This document shows, one piece after another, positions 44,275-52,015 of a DNA stretch of 64,000 nt (position 1 is the stretch's first letter; each line of letters starts with the position of its first letter). Under the pieces are notes generated by a model that saw only the letters and a list, made by a program, of their open reading frames with translations, did not search any database and was not told the origin of the DNA. Source of the stretch: Solibacillus merdavium (GTDB taxonomy: Bacteria > Bacillota > Bacilli > Bacillales_A > Planococcaceae). Where the stretch lies: NCBI RefSeq assembly GCF_014836935.1, contig NZ_JACSPW010000012.1, forward strand, positions 62,001 through 126,000, read 5' to 3'. Both the position numbers and the translations under genes were made by a program.

Positions 44275-46071
44275 ATGAAAAACGTAAAATATCCTGAAGT
44301 TTGGGACTTAGATGTATTTTTCGAAGGTGGCAGTGCATCACCACAACTAAAAGAACATATTGAAAATTTAAACCCTAAATTGGACGTATTAAAAGAAATG
44401 GTTGAAAAATTCGATGTTCCTACAAATACAGATGCAGCATTAACGATTCAATCTATATTAGAAAACATTAAAGAAGTAATGATGCACGTATCACAGGCCG
44501 GTGCTATGCTTTCTTGTTTAACAGCGCAGGATACGACAGATCGTGAAGCACTTTTATTACAAGGTCAGCTTTCAGGCATCTCTGCAAACTTCTCACCAAT
44601 TTTAGAGAGCTTTAATCAAAAGCTTGGTAAAATTGACGAAGCAACATTTGCTGCTTTACTAAATACAGCTGAGTTATCGCAATTTGAATTTATTTTAACT
44701 GAGTGGCGCGAAAAATCGAAGGAGTCATTATCTGAGGAAGAAGAAGCACTAATTTCTTCTTTAGGGGTAGATGGCTACAGCTCATGGGGGCAGCTTTATA
44801 ACTTGCTTATTGGTGACATTAAAGTGGAAGTCGAAGTAGACGGCGAGAAAAAATTAATGTCAGTAGGACAAGCAAATAACTTAAGCTCCCATAAAGATCG
44901 TGCTGTTCGTAAAGCAGCGTTTGATGCATTAGAGGAAGTATTTACAGACCGTGAAGAATTTTTCGCAAAAACATTGAACCATTTAGCAGGCTTCCGCTTA
45001 GCAGTATATAAAAAGCGCGGCTGGGACTCAGTTACGAAAGAGCCTTTACAAATTAACCGTATGAAGCAGGAAACAATCGATGCAATGTGGGGCGCAATTA
45101 CGTCACGCAAAGCCAAATTTGCGGATTATTTAACACATAAAGCAACATTATTAGGCAGTGAAAAATTAGATTGGTTTGATTTCGATGCTCCTGTAACGGA
45201 TTCGACAGCTACAATGTCATACCAAGAGGGCGCGGAATTTATTCTAAAACATTTCGGTCGTTTCGGTTCAGAAATGGAAAGCTTTGCACGTACTGCTTTT
45301 GAAGATGGCTGGATTGAGGCGGAAGACCGTGACAATAAACGTCCAGGTGGCTTCTGTACAGGAATGCCATTATCCGAGCAATCACGTATTTTCATGACAT
45401 ATTCAGGTTCAATGTCGAACGTTTCAACATTGGCACATGAACTAGGTCACGCATTCCATTCATATGCACTGCGCCCAGTACACCCATTAAACCGCCGCTA
45501 TGCAATGAATGTTGCCGAAACTGCTTCAACATTTGCGGAAATGATCGTAGCAGATGCAGCGGTTAAAGAAGCATCAAATGAGCAAGAAAAAATCGCGCTT
45601 TTAGAAGATAAAATCCAACGTTCAGTAGCGTTCTTTATGAACATCCATGCACGTTATTTATTCGAAACACGCTTTTATGAAGAGCGCAAAAAAGGTATCG
45701 TATCTTCTAAGCGTTTAAATGAATTAATGGAAGAAGCGCAAATCGAAGCTCATGGCGGTGCATTGGGAGAAACACACCCTCACTTCTGGGCATCAAAAAT
45801 GCACTTCTATATTACAGGCGTACCGTTCTATAACTTCCCGTACACTTTCGGTTATTTATTCTCTTTAAGCATTTACGCAAAAGCAAAAGAAGAGGGCAAA
45901 GGGTTCGAGGAAAAATATATGGCATTACTTCGTGATACAGCGATCATGACAGTAGAAGATTTAGCGATGAAGCATTTAGGTGAAGACATCACGACTGAAG
46001 ATTTCTGGTTAAAAGGAATCGCTCTTTGTGAGAAAGATGTTGAAGAATTTATTGCATTAACATCGAAGTAA
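44275..46071 (+). CDS. pepF: M3 family oligoendopeptidase (PepF-like)
   Basis: Zinc metallopeptidase that degrades oligopeptides in the cytoplasm. 598 residues, no signal peptide. The zinc site is TLAHELGHAFHSYAL (HExxH near 390), with the third ligand in the helix NVAETASTFAEM; later motifs are FETRFYEER and HFYITGVPFYNFPYTFGYLFS, which bind substrate. This is the PepF/M3B branch common in Bacillales. Start ATG after AGAAAGTGGGG. Repeat copy 4 follows the gene. Confidence 0.9.
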   Translation: MKNVKYPEVWDLDVFFEGGSASPQLKEHIENLNPKLDVLKEMVEKFDVPTNTDAALTIQSILENIKEVMMHVSQAGAMLSCLTAQDTTDREALLLQGQLSGISANFSPILESFNQKLGKIDEATFAALLNTAELSQFEFILTEWREKSKESLSEEEEALISSLGVDGYSSWGQLYNLLIGDIKVEVEVDGEKKLMSVGQANNLSSHKDRAVRKAAFDALEEVFTDREEFFAKTLNHLAGFRLAVYKKRGWDSVTKEPLQINRMKQETIDAMWGAITSRKAKFADYLTHKATLLGSEKLDWFDFDAPVTDSTATMSYQEGAEFILKHFGRFGSEMESFARTAFEDGWIEAEDRDNKRPGGFCTGMPLSEQSRIFMTYSGSMSNVSTLAHELGHAFHSYALRPVHPLNRRYAMNVAETASTFAEMIVADAAVKEASNEQEKIALLEDKIQRSVAFFMNIHARYLFETRFYEERKKGIVSSKRLNELMEEAQIEAHGGALGETHPHFWASKMHFYITGVPFYNFPYTFGYLFSLSIYAKAKEEGKGFEEKYMALLRDTAIMTVEDLAMKHLGEDITTEDFWLKGIALCEKDVEEFIALTSK

Positions 46072-46156
46072 TGAAAAAAGTTGCTGGGACATAATTCTTT
46101 GTCTTTTTCATGCTTGAAATTATGCAGAGATTTACTTGATATAGAAGTAAAAATTA

Positions 46157-46260
46157 GTTGTTCGGAGTGAAGGCGGCGACTCCTTGGGGACAAGCACGTG
46201 GGAGAGACTACAGGCTCGAGCCGTGCCCCCAGGAAAGCGTCCGCCGTAACGGAGAACAAC
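46157..46260 (+). repeat. GC-rich structured interspersed repeat, copy 4
   Basis: GTTGTTCGGAGTGAAGGCGGCGACTCC at the left and GGAAAGCGTCCGCCGTAACGGAGAACAAC at the right; tips GTTGTTC/GAACAAC and inner GGCGG/CCGCC pair. The core contains CTACAGGCTCGAGCC. The left flank TTGCTGGGACATAA (46081-46094) resembles the left arm of the split terminator around copy 5. Confidence 0.75.
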
Positions 46261-46277
46261 GGCTACGAAGTAGACAA

Positions 46278-46330
46278 AAAAGCCTTTCAAATTTTACTCA
46301 TTGTAAAATTTGAAAGGCTTTTGATTTTGA
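46278..46330. terminator. Long bidirectional terminator
   Basis: A perfect 20-bp stem, AAAAGCCTTTCAAATTTTAC with GTAAAATTTGAAAGGCTTTT, and a 5-base loop, between the pepF and nucleoid-protein genes, which converge. Confidence 0.9.
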
Positions 46331-46360
46331 GGTGGTTTTTGTTCAAGCCCCGTTTTAATG

Positions 46361-47419
46361 TTATAGCGGTTTTTTATGCAAAGTAAAGTCAATTTTATCT
46401 GCATCACGAATCGTTATTGTATAAGTACCATTCACTTGATCATGATGGACCTCAATATTTTCAAGACGCTTATCATAGCGGAATAATATTTCCCCTTCAG
46501 CCGATTTATAAATTACATTTAAATCATCTCGTTTTACTTCAAAAGTAGGGGTGAAGTTCGGATTACGGTCTGTAAACTCATTGATAAATAATTTTGCCCC
46601 TTGTTCAACAAAATCATTGCGATTTTCGGAGGGAGCAATGGCTTCATATATATTATGTACAGAAGCATCAAGCTCAATATATTTGCCATTTTCAAATTCT
46701 TCATCAATCACTTTTTGAAGGTGGGGTGTTTGTTCCTCGTTTATCGATTCCGCAATTTTCTCATATAATTCCTTCATCAGCATTTTTGTTTTCTTTCTAT
46801 CTGATGCAATTGGTGTAGCCTGTAAAAAAGTCTCCATGAAAAATTTGGCTGGTTCTCCATCTGATTGTCTATCTAGCACATAAACGTTTTCCTCAAGAGG
46901 ATTATAGTTCATACGGATAAGCGCACATTTTTGCACACGGCTAGAGGCATCAGGTAAAATATTTTCGATCGTTTTCAAATTTAACGTTTCCAGATCAATT
47001 TGCACGGCCTCTTTCGGGTCGAGCTTTAAAAATAAAATATAAGGTTCATCAATAATTTCAATATGTGCAACAAAAACAGAGCCATTACTATTGGATACGT
47101 TTTGCATAATTTGATACAACTTATTCGATAAGTCGTTCGCTAAAGATAAAAAATGTGTATCATCCGGGTATTCTACATAGCGATTAATTTTTGTAATAAT
47201 ATCATTATCGCGATCTAAAAATTTACAGGCAACTGACTTAGGGCTGTTTAATGTCGTATCTATATAAGATTCAAAAAAGTTGCTATAAACTTCTGATTGT
47301 ATTGCAGATAAATCCATCGTTTGACTGGCAGAGACGAAACGACTTTGCTCCATATCAAGTAATGTTACAGCAATACGTTTCATTTGGATTGCCAATGTTG
47401 TTTCTACTTCATTCATCAT
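46361..47419 (-). CDS. Nucleoid-associated protein (NdpA/YejK-like)
   Basis: 352 residues, soluble. The pattern of an N-terminal domain with LANDLSNKLYQIMQ, a central HIEIIDEPYILFLKLD, and DRQSDGEPAKFFMETFLQATPIASDRKKTKML fits the 37-kDa nucleoid-associated family (PF04245). These bind DNA or the nucleoid; the role in Firmicutes is little known. AAGGAG lies 7 bases before the ATG at 47417-47419. Single gene. Confidence 0.65.
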   Translation of the reverse strand: MMNEVETTLAIQMKRIAVTLLDMEQSRFVSASQTMDLSAIQSEVYSNFFESYIDTTLNSPKSVACKFLDRDNDIITKINRYVEYPDDTHFLSLANDLSNKLYQIMQNVSNSNGSVFVAHIEIIDEPYILFLKLDPKEAVQIDLETLNLKTIENILPDASSRVQKCALIRMNYNPLEENVYVLDRQSDGEPAKFFMETFLQATPIASDRKKTKMLMKELYEKIAESINEEQTPHLQKVIDEEFENGKYIELDASVHNIYEAIAPSENRNDFVEQGAKLFINEFTDRNPNFTPTFEVKRDDLNVIYKSAEGEILFRYDKRLENIEVHHDQVNGTYTITIRDADKIDFTLHKKPL

Positions 47420-47491
47420 TCACTAACTCCTTTTGATTCCGATTTTTCAAGTATAACGGACATTGGAATCTTTTGCACGGACAATAAGGGT

Positions 47492-47520
47492 TTTACAAAA
47501 GGGAACATATGTGTTATTAT
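47492..47520 (+). promoter_or_regulatory. Promoter of the 6S-like RNA
   Basis: TTTACA (47492-47497), 17 bases, TATTAT (47515-47520). No open frame follows; the transcript would be non-coding. Confidence 0.65.
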
Positions 47521-47526
47521 AGTTAG

Positions 47527-47775
47527 GTGCTATTGTAGATAGTGCTATAAATGAATTGGCATTTCTGCTAGTGTTTTTGAAGATACTTATTCACACTGGC
47601 GCAAGCTTAAGGGCTGCAAGGACATAGTAGCAGGATGGGACTATGTTGCTTAAGTTAGAGAAGATTAGTAGAATTTTACCGCGGTTAAAACTGGAGCTAT
47701 GCTACTCCGAATAAAATAAAATTCCCCGGACGATCGGGTTGAGACTTTCATTTATTTATATTGCTATCTATTAAA
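47527..47775 (+). ncRNA. 6S-like regulatory RNA (candidate)
   Basis: About 245 bases with no ORF, behind a good promoter and before a hairpin terminator. The two ends pair: TAGATAG (47536-47542) with CTATCTA (47764-47770), then TATAAAT..AATGAA with its complement near 47745-47760. A long apical arm is formed by AGCTTAAG..ACATAGT / ACTATGT..CTTAAGTT. An unpaired region with GTGTTTTTGAAGATAC sits opposite ACCGCGGTTAAAACTGG. This rod with a central bubble is the plan of 6S RNA, which binds sigma-A RNA polymerase. It is longer than the B. subtilis versions (about 200), so another structured RNA remains possible. Confidence 0.55.
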
Positions 47776-47782
47776 TACTAAA

Positions 47783-47815
47783 GGGGTTCCCAAGCTATAT
47801 TGGGAGCCCCTTGTC
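47783..47815 (+). terminator. Terminator of the 6S-like RNA
   Basis: GGGGTTCCCAA / TTGGGAGCCCC stem (one G-T pair), 6-base loop; the T-run after it is weak (TTGTCC). Confidence 0.7.
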
Positions 47816-47849
47816 CAATTTAACGGGAAGTTCATGAAGGTGAAGCATA

Positions 47850-48042
47850 AAATAAAGGGAGAAATTCCCCTTATTTGCAAATAATTTAAAAAAACAGGCA
47901 AAATAGGAGAAGAATTTTCCCTTATTTACTTGAAAAACTGAAATTTGAGTGATAATTTCATGAATAAGCGAAATTAGTTCCTTTATTTAACGCTAATTTT
48001 CTTTCATGCGAAATTTAACGGGAAATCTTCCGCTTATTTAGA
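47850..48042. repeat. AT-rich interspersed repeat cluster B
   Basis: At least four related units: AATAAAGGGAGAAATTCCCC (from 47851) followed by TTATTT; AATAGGAGAAGAATTTTCCC followed by TTATTT; GAATAAGCGAAATTAGTTCC; and AACGGGAAATCTTCCGCTTA. They share the (G)GGA(G)AA-TT-CCCTTATT pattern with cluster A at 23 kb. No gene is visible in 47816-48060. Confidence 0.55.
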
Positions 48043-48119
48043 ACTCCAGAAGGCGCAACATAATATTACAAAACAAAAACCACCCAATAATAATTTGGAT
48101 GGCTGCAAAATAAATAGTA

Positions 48120-48191
48120 TTAGTCCGTGAAGCATAAAGAAGTCATATAACCAAGCATTAATAATAAGCCAACACCCATAACAATGTCCAT
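48120..48191 (-). CDS. Very small membrane protein (23 aa)
   Basis: 23 codons, MDIVMGVGLLLMLGYMTSLC then FTD: a single membrane helix. AAGGGAGGT lies 9 bases before the ATG. A terminator-like hairpin (CCATCCAA / TTGGGTGG, T-rich after it) follows on the minus strand at about 48077-48101, and TTTCAT-17-TACAAT is a possible promoter upstream (48238-48266). No family was recognised. It may be a regulator of a membrane complex, of the kind known for other single-helix miniproteins. Confidence 0.58.
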   Translation of the reverse strand: MDIVMGVGLLLMLGYMTSLCFTD

Positions 48192-48337
48192 TTAAAAAAA
48201 ACCTCCCTTAAATAACCTACAATATCTTCCTTTTTATTGTACAATGATTAATAGAAAGATGAAACCTTTTCGTATGTTATTCGTATAGATTTAATAACAG
48301 TGTTAAAAATTATACATAATTTAAGAAGGTGATAAAC

Positions 48338-48931
48338 TTGAAGAAATGGATCTACAAATCTCTCGTTGTTTCCGTCGCTTTATTATCGTTTGGTTTAATT
48401 ACACCAAAGCATGAGATATGGGCAAATTTTGAAGGGGAACGTCATGATCAATCGGCATTGGACCGCCCAAGTGACAACCATATCGCTTCTGCCTATCAAC
48501 TTGATGATATTTTAATTGATGAAAAGCCTTTACCTACAACCGACTATTTTGTTTCAGCAGCTAAAGAGCAATCTTACATAAAATTTGGTACAAGAGTCGG
48601 TCCTGTCATTGAGCAGGAATTTGAAACAAAAATTTTCCCGAAAATTGAAGAAGCGATTGCAACTACTGTCGATCGAGTAGGAGAGGACAAGCTTCGCAAT
48701 TTAACAATTACTGAAAAGCCAAGTGGTGACTATGCTGAGAAAATATTCCATTTAGTGGATGCAAATTCTCAAAAAGATATTATACGTTTTCACGTAAGAA
48801 CAGAGAACCGTCCTTTTGAAGGCTATTATTACAATTTCCATTACCACACATTTGACGACAATTATTCAAAACATTATAACCTTGGCGATATATATTGGTC
48901 GAAAAACACACCACCGAAGTGGTTGTCATAA
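48338..48931 (+). CDS. ypjP: YpjP family protein
   Basis: 197 residues with an N-terminal signal or anchor segment (KKWIYKSLVVSVALLSFGLI). The body matches the YpjP pattern: AKEQSYIKFGTRVGPVIEQEF, IFPKIEEAI and the C-terminal FHVRTENRPFEGYYYNFHYH and LGDIYWSKNTPPKW. Function unknown. In B. subtilis ypjP is near thyB-dfrA, and thyA-dfrA lie 6 kb downstream here. The start is TTG 48338 after AAGAAGGTGAT; a GTG at 48329 overlaps that site. Confidence 0.85.
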   Translation: MKKWIYKSLVVSVALLSFGLITPKHEIWANFEGERHDQSALDRPSDNHIASAYQLDDILIDEKPLPTTDYFVSAAKEQSYIKFGTRVGPVIEQEFETKIFPKIEEAIATTVDRVGEDKLRNLTITEKPSGDYAEKIFHLVDANSQKDIIRFHVRTENRPFEGYYYNFHYHTFDDNYSKHYNLGDIYWSKNTPPKWLS

Positions 48932-48939
48932 CAATATTG

Positions 48940-48970
48940 CACACCTGTACTTGCTGCAGGTGTTTTTTTA
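48940..48970 (+). terminator. Terminator of ypjP
   Basis: ACACCTG / CAGGTGT stem, 9-base loop, seven T. Confidence 0.88.
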
Positions 48971-49016
48971 TGTCTGAAATCTATGTGATAGAGTGTGTAT
49001 AGTGATCGCCAGAGGT

Positions 49017-49478
49017 TTATTTAATAAATTTTTTCAAATTTAATATGTTCTGAAAATGTATTCCTTCATGGAAAATTGTTCTTATTAGTACTTGTTCAAT
49101 CGTATTCATTCCCATGTCGGTTGGCGAGTACACAATTTCTAATTTATCGGCAAATTTGTCTTTAATATCTTCAATTTGATTTTCTAGTAGTGTTTTTAAT
49201 TCTTTATAAGAAGGTGTTTCAGAGCTGAAATCAGCAGGAGATGTACCATATCCAAACCAACTATTAAATTCTGATGGTGCATTTGTTTTTGCTTTTGTTA
49301 GTGTTTCTATCCATAAATATTGATCGAGATAAATATGTCCCATGTTCCAACGAATATTATTGTTAAACCGTTTAGGTATGATTTCCGCCTCTTCTGCACT
49401 AACATCCTCTAATAAACTAAGAGTGTCATTACGGTAACTTTTTAACTGGTTGAATATTATTTCATGTCTTTCCTTCAT
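49017..49478 (-). CDS. DinB family protein
   Basis: 153-residue four-helix-bundle protein of the DinB/YfiT superfamily. The three metal-ligand positions are visible: a His in RWNMGHIYLDQYLWIE, and HEGIHFQ near the C-terminus with two His. Members are often thiol-dependent transferases or damage-inducible; the substrate is unknown. Good GAAAGGAG before the ATG at 49476-49478. Confidence 0.8.
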   Translation of the reverse strand: MKERHEIIFNQLKSYRNDTLSLLEDVSAEEAEIIPKRFNNNIRWNMGHIYLDQYLWIETLTKAKTNAPSEFNSWFGYGTSPADFSSETPSYKELKTLLENQIEDIKDKFADKLEIVYSPTDMGMNTIEQVLIRTIFHEGIHFQNILNLKKFIK

Positions 49479-49641
49479 TAATAAAACTCCTTTCTATATA
49501 GCTAGTAAATTAATTTCGTCAATAGTTAAGGTATTTCCTTTTCAAGTATGCTTTTACTGACTCTATGATAGTAAATTTCATCCAAATGTTGTAGGGCATT
49601 TTCCTTCCTTGCTCTTTAAAATGAAAGTAGGGGGGATGATC

Positions 49642-50052
49642 ATGAATCAATGGACAGAAACATTGCATATTGCACAATTTCGTATCGCACGACCAACAGA
49701 TAAACTAGAACAGGTAGAACGTTTTTATTGCGAAGGTCTTGGTCTTAAAAAACTTGGTGGATTTAAGGGACATCGTGGTTACACTGGCATTATGATTGGC
49801 TTGCCTGATGCATCGTATCATTTGGAATTTACTGAGCATATTGATGGAAGTCCCTGTCCTGCACCGACAGAGGATAATTTGCTCGTTTTTTATATGCCTG
49901 ATTCCGAACAAATTCAAGCTGTACAGTCCCGTCTTGCTAAAATGGGCTATCCTAAAGTTCCACCGGAAAATCCATATTGGGAAGAAAAAGGCGTGACAAT
50001 TGCAGACCCTGATGGCTGGCGCATTGTACTGATGAACACAGAGGGGATTTAA
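49642..50052 (+). CDS. VOC family (glyoxalase/dioxygenase-fold) protein
   Basis: 136 residues with the two beta-alpha-beta-beta-beta units of the vicinal-oxygen-chelate fold: FRIARPTDKLEQVERFYCEGLGL and VTIADPDGWRIVLMN. Possible metal ligands are YHLEFTEH and the late Asp/Glu. The specific activity is unknown. AGGGGGG lies 6 bases before the ATG at 49642; the longer frame from 49609 lacks a ribosome site. Confidence 0.82.
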   Translation: MNQWTETLHIAQFRIARPTDKLEQVERFYCEGLGLKKLGGFKGHRGYTGIMIGLPDASYHLEFTEHIDGSPCPAPTEDNLLVFYMPDSEQIQAVQSRLAKMGYPKVPPENPYWEEKGVTIADPDGWRIVLMNTEGI

Positions 50053-50140
50053 TAGAATCAAAAGTAAAGAGGCTGGGACGGAAGTAGAAATATCTTTGGA
50101 TATGGAAAAGACCCTTATTAAGAAACGGATATTATATAAA

Positions 50141-50240
50141 ATTGATTGGAATGGAGGGCGACTCCAGCGGGAACAGCACGACGCCTGAGACTACAGGCTC
50201 AGGCCGTGCCCGCGGAAAGCGTCCCGGAATGGAAATCAAT
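50141..50240 (+). repeat. GC-rich structured interspersed repeat, copy 5
   Basis: ATTGATTGGAATGGAGGGCGACTCC at the left and GTCCCGGAATGGAAATCAAT at the right: tips ATTGATT/AATCAAT and direct GGAATGGA copies. Core hairpin CCTGAG / CTCAGG. Shortest, cleanest copy. The open frames at 50142-50364 come from it and are not genes. Confidence 0.75.
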
Positions 50241-50254
50241 TTTTACACCAGCAA

Positions 50255-50294
50255 AAAAATGCCATTTTCCTCAGGAAGGAAAATGGCATTTTTG
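50255..50294 (+). terminator. Terminator inside the split hairpin
   Basis: AAATGCCATTTTCCT / AGGAAAATGGCATTT, 15 bp, 4-base loop, then TT. Confidence 0.8.
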
Positions 50295-50413
50295 GCTTAT
50301 GTCCCAGTCGCTTTTTCTATTTATCCAACTATTTACTGTAATCTATAAAAATTACCGGTTCTAAAAAGAGAACATTTGTTCTATAATGTAATAAAAAAGG
50401 ACGGAGTGTAGTT

Positions 50414-50638
50414 ATGAAAGAGCAAATAATGAAAGCAATGCAGTATAACCAAACTCTAGACATTATGTACTTATCCAAAACTCACGCGATCTCAAAACGA
50501 CGTATTAAATTAATTAAAATTGCAGGGAATACCGTGCAGGCTTATTGTTTTACACGTCATGCAAAGCGTACATTTATTATCGATAACATTTTAGCAGCAT
50601 ATCCTGCTATTCAAAGGGTGAGTGTCGTTCATGCATAA
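50414..50638 (+). CDS. WYL-like small protein
   Basis: 74 residues; the beta-rich pattern with LDIMYLSKTHAISKRRIKLIKI and AYCFTRHAKRTFIIDNILAAYP is like a stand-alone WYL domain, a module that senses nucleic-acid or nucleotide ligands in bacterial regulators. There is no HTH. GGACGGAG lies before the ATG. The next gene starts within its last codons, so the two are co-translated. Confidence 0.7.
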   Translation: MKEQIMKAMQYNQTLDIMYLSKTHAISKRRIKLIKIAGNTVQAYCFTRHAKRTFIIDNILAAYPAIQRVSVVHA

Positions 50639-51002
50639 AGAAATTATGAATTTTAGCGATGATATACACCGTTATATTATTTTGGAGATGTTTTTAAAAA
50701 CGCTTGACCGCGACAAAGTGCACGTTTCGCAATTGAAAATGGGCAAAATTTTAGAAGAATGGTATGATCAAAAATCCAATGAGACATTTCAGGATTTAAA
50801 AAAGTTAAGGGATTATTTATATAAACAAGGGTGTAAGATTGAAAAACAACGCTCAGATGAATTTGTAACGGAGTATTTTGTTTTGTTTAGAGGAGTAACA
50901 GAAACAAGAACTTACACGAACATCGCCATCCGTAACTGGGTATCCCACGAAATGAGACGGGTCCTAGGAATGGAATACTTAACACCTCAAGATAGAAAGT
51001 GA
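50631..51002 (+). CDS. Hypothetical protein co-translated with the WYL-like gene
   Basis: 123 residues, soluble, charged, mainly helical, ending VLGMEYLTPQDRK. I do not recognise the family. The ATG at 50631 overlaps the end of the previous gene by 8 bases and follows AAAGGGTGAG by 8 bases, which favours a paired function with the WYL-like protein. Confidence 0.65.
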   Translation: MHKEIMNFSDDIHRYIILEMFLKTLDRDKVHVSQLKMGKILEEWYDQKSNETFQDLKKLRDYLYKQGCKIEKQRSDEFVTEYFVLFRGVTETRTYTNIAIRNWVSHEMRRVLGMEYLTPQDRK

Positions 51003-51029
51003 ACAAAAGGGCATATTAGAAAAAAGCCT

Positions 51030-51057
51030 TCCACCATATACGAGCGGAAGGCCTTAC
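51030..51057. terminator. Terminator between convergent genes
   Basis: GCCTTCC / GGAAGGC stem with an 11-base loop; AAAAAA precedes it (T-run for the minus strand), TTACTTTATT follows. Confidence 0.75.
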
Positions 51058-51058
51058 T

Positions 51059-51868
51059 TTATTCGTCTCTATCTACACCTAAAGACATTTCAAGTGTTGT
51101 TAAAGCTAGGATGGCTAACATCATCTCATTGTCTGCATATGAAACATCTGTTTTCACCTTATCGAATTTTGAAGGACTATAATTTCCTTCATCAAACATT
51201 TTACGTGCTTTTTCGGCTGCTTCACCTCGCCACATAGCGGCATTTTTCATGTTTGTTATAAATTCATTGAATTTCTCTTCATTTTCTTTAGACAAACCAC
51301 TGCCGTCGATTGATCCAATAGTTTTGTATAGACTATCATAGCGCTGCTCAAGCTGTTTCATATTCCCGTAAGCTGTATAGACATCCACAGTTGTACCTAG
51401 ACCTTCAAAAGTGGGTTTCCAAAGCTCATTCCATGCTTTATCATACAAGCTCATCATAGTATCAACTTTCGGTTTTACGTCAGTTAAGTAATATTTTTTT
51501 TCAGCTGCTAATTTATCAGCATCTTTTTTGGCATCAGCGTCGGCTTTTGCTTTTTTATTAGCTTCAACCTTCTCTGCTGATTCAGGTATCGCTTTTTCTT
51601 CCTTTGATTCATCTTTAGAATCTTCTTTACTTGCAGTAGCTTCCACTTTTTCAGGTTCGTTAGCTGCTTCCAAGTCATCGCTTGTTACACCAAAACCTAT
51701 AAATGATGTAATCAAGACTAAAAATGCTATTCCGCTATATTTAAACATTTTGACTGATTTTGATCGATTCCTTTTCACAATGTTAACAAATGCACTAAGA
51801 ATGCACACCAACATAACTAGCAAAGCTATAATTAATATGATTATAAATATTGTATCCAGTTTAAACAC
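51059..51868 (-). CDS. Hypothetical membrane protein with long charged linker
   Basis: About 270 residues: two N-terminal membrane helices (about 8-30 and 43-63), an acidic Glu/Lys/Ala linker (about 68-125) of low complexity, and a helical domain with WNELWKPTFEGLG. No family recognised. The start is unclear: the GTG at 51866-51868 overlaps AAGGAG, while the CTG at 51857-51859 is exactly 8 bases after it. A CTG start would be rare. Confidence 0.65.
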   Translation of the reverse strand: MFKLDTIFIIILIIALLVMLVCILSAFVNIVKRNRSKSVKMFKYSGIAFLVLITSFIGFGVTSDDLEAANEPEKVEATASKEDSKDESKEEKAIPESAEKVEANKKAKADADAKKDADKLAAEKKYYLTDVKPKVDTMMSLYDKAWNELWKPTFEGLGTTVDVYTAYGNMKQLEQRYDSLYKTIGSIDGSGLSKENEEKFNEFITNMKNAAMWRGEAAEKARKMFDEGNYSPSKFDKVKTDVSYADNEMMLAILALTTLEMSLGVDRDE

Positions 51869-51950
51869 TCCTTTTCAATTATTATATTACTATAAAGTAA
51901 TTATTGGTGCACTATAAATATGTAAAGTGTAAAAAGTCAAATAATTCAAA

Positions 51951-51987
51951 TTAAAAAACCCTCCGCAAATTAAATGGGCGAAGGGCG
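51951..51987 (-). terminator. Terminator of the 84-aa ORF
   Basis: CCCTCCGC / GCGAAGGG (one mismatch) with TTTTTTAAT after it on the minus strand. Confidence 0.65.
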
Positions 51988-52015
51988 GTTTGGAGATTTA
52001 CTATAGAAAAGTATT

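Larger units (their letters stand above)
50066..50317 (+). terminator. Split terminator enclosing repeat copy 5
   Basis: AAAGAGGCTGGGAC (50066-50079) pairs with GTCCCAGTCGCTTT (50301-50314), 14 positions with one mismatch and one wobble, followed by a T-rich end. GCTGGGAC...GTCCCAGC terminators are common in Firmicutes with short loops; here the loop is 221 bases and holds a GC-rich repeat plus another hairpin. Confidence 0.6.

Noticed and set aside
50142-50364. Two overlapping open frames of about 70 aa
   Set aside because: They are translations of repeat copy 5 and the following terminator hairpin, without initiation signals.
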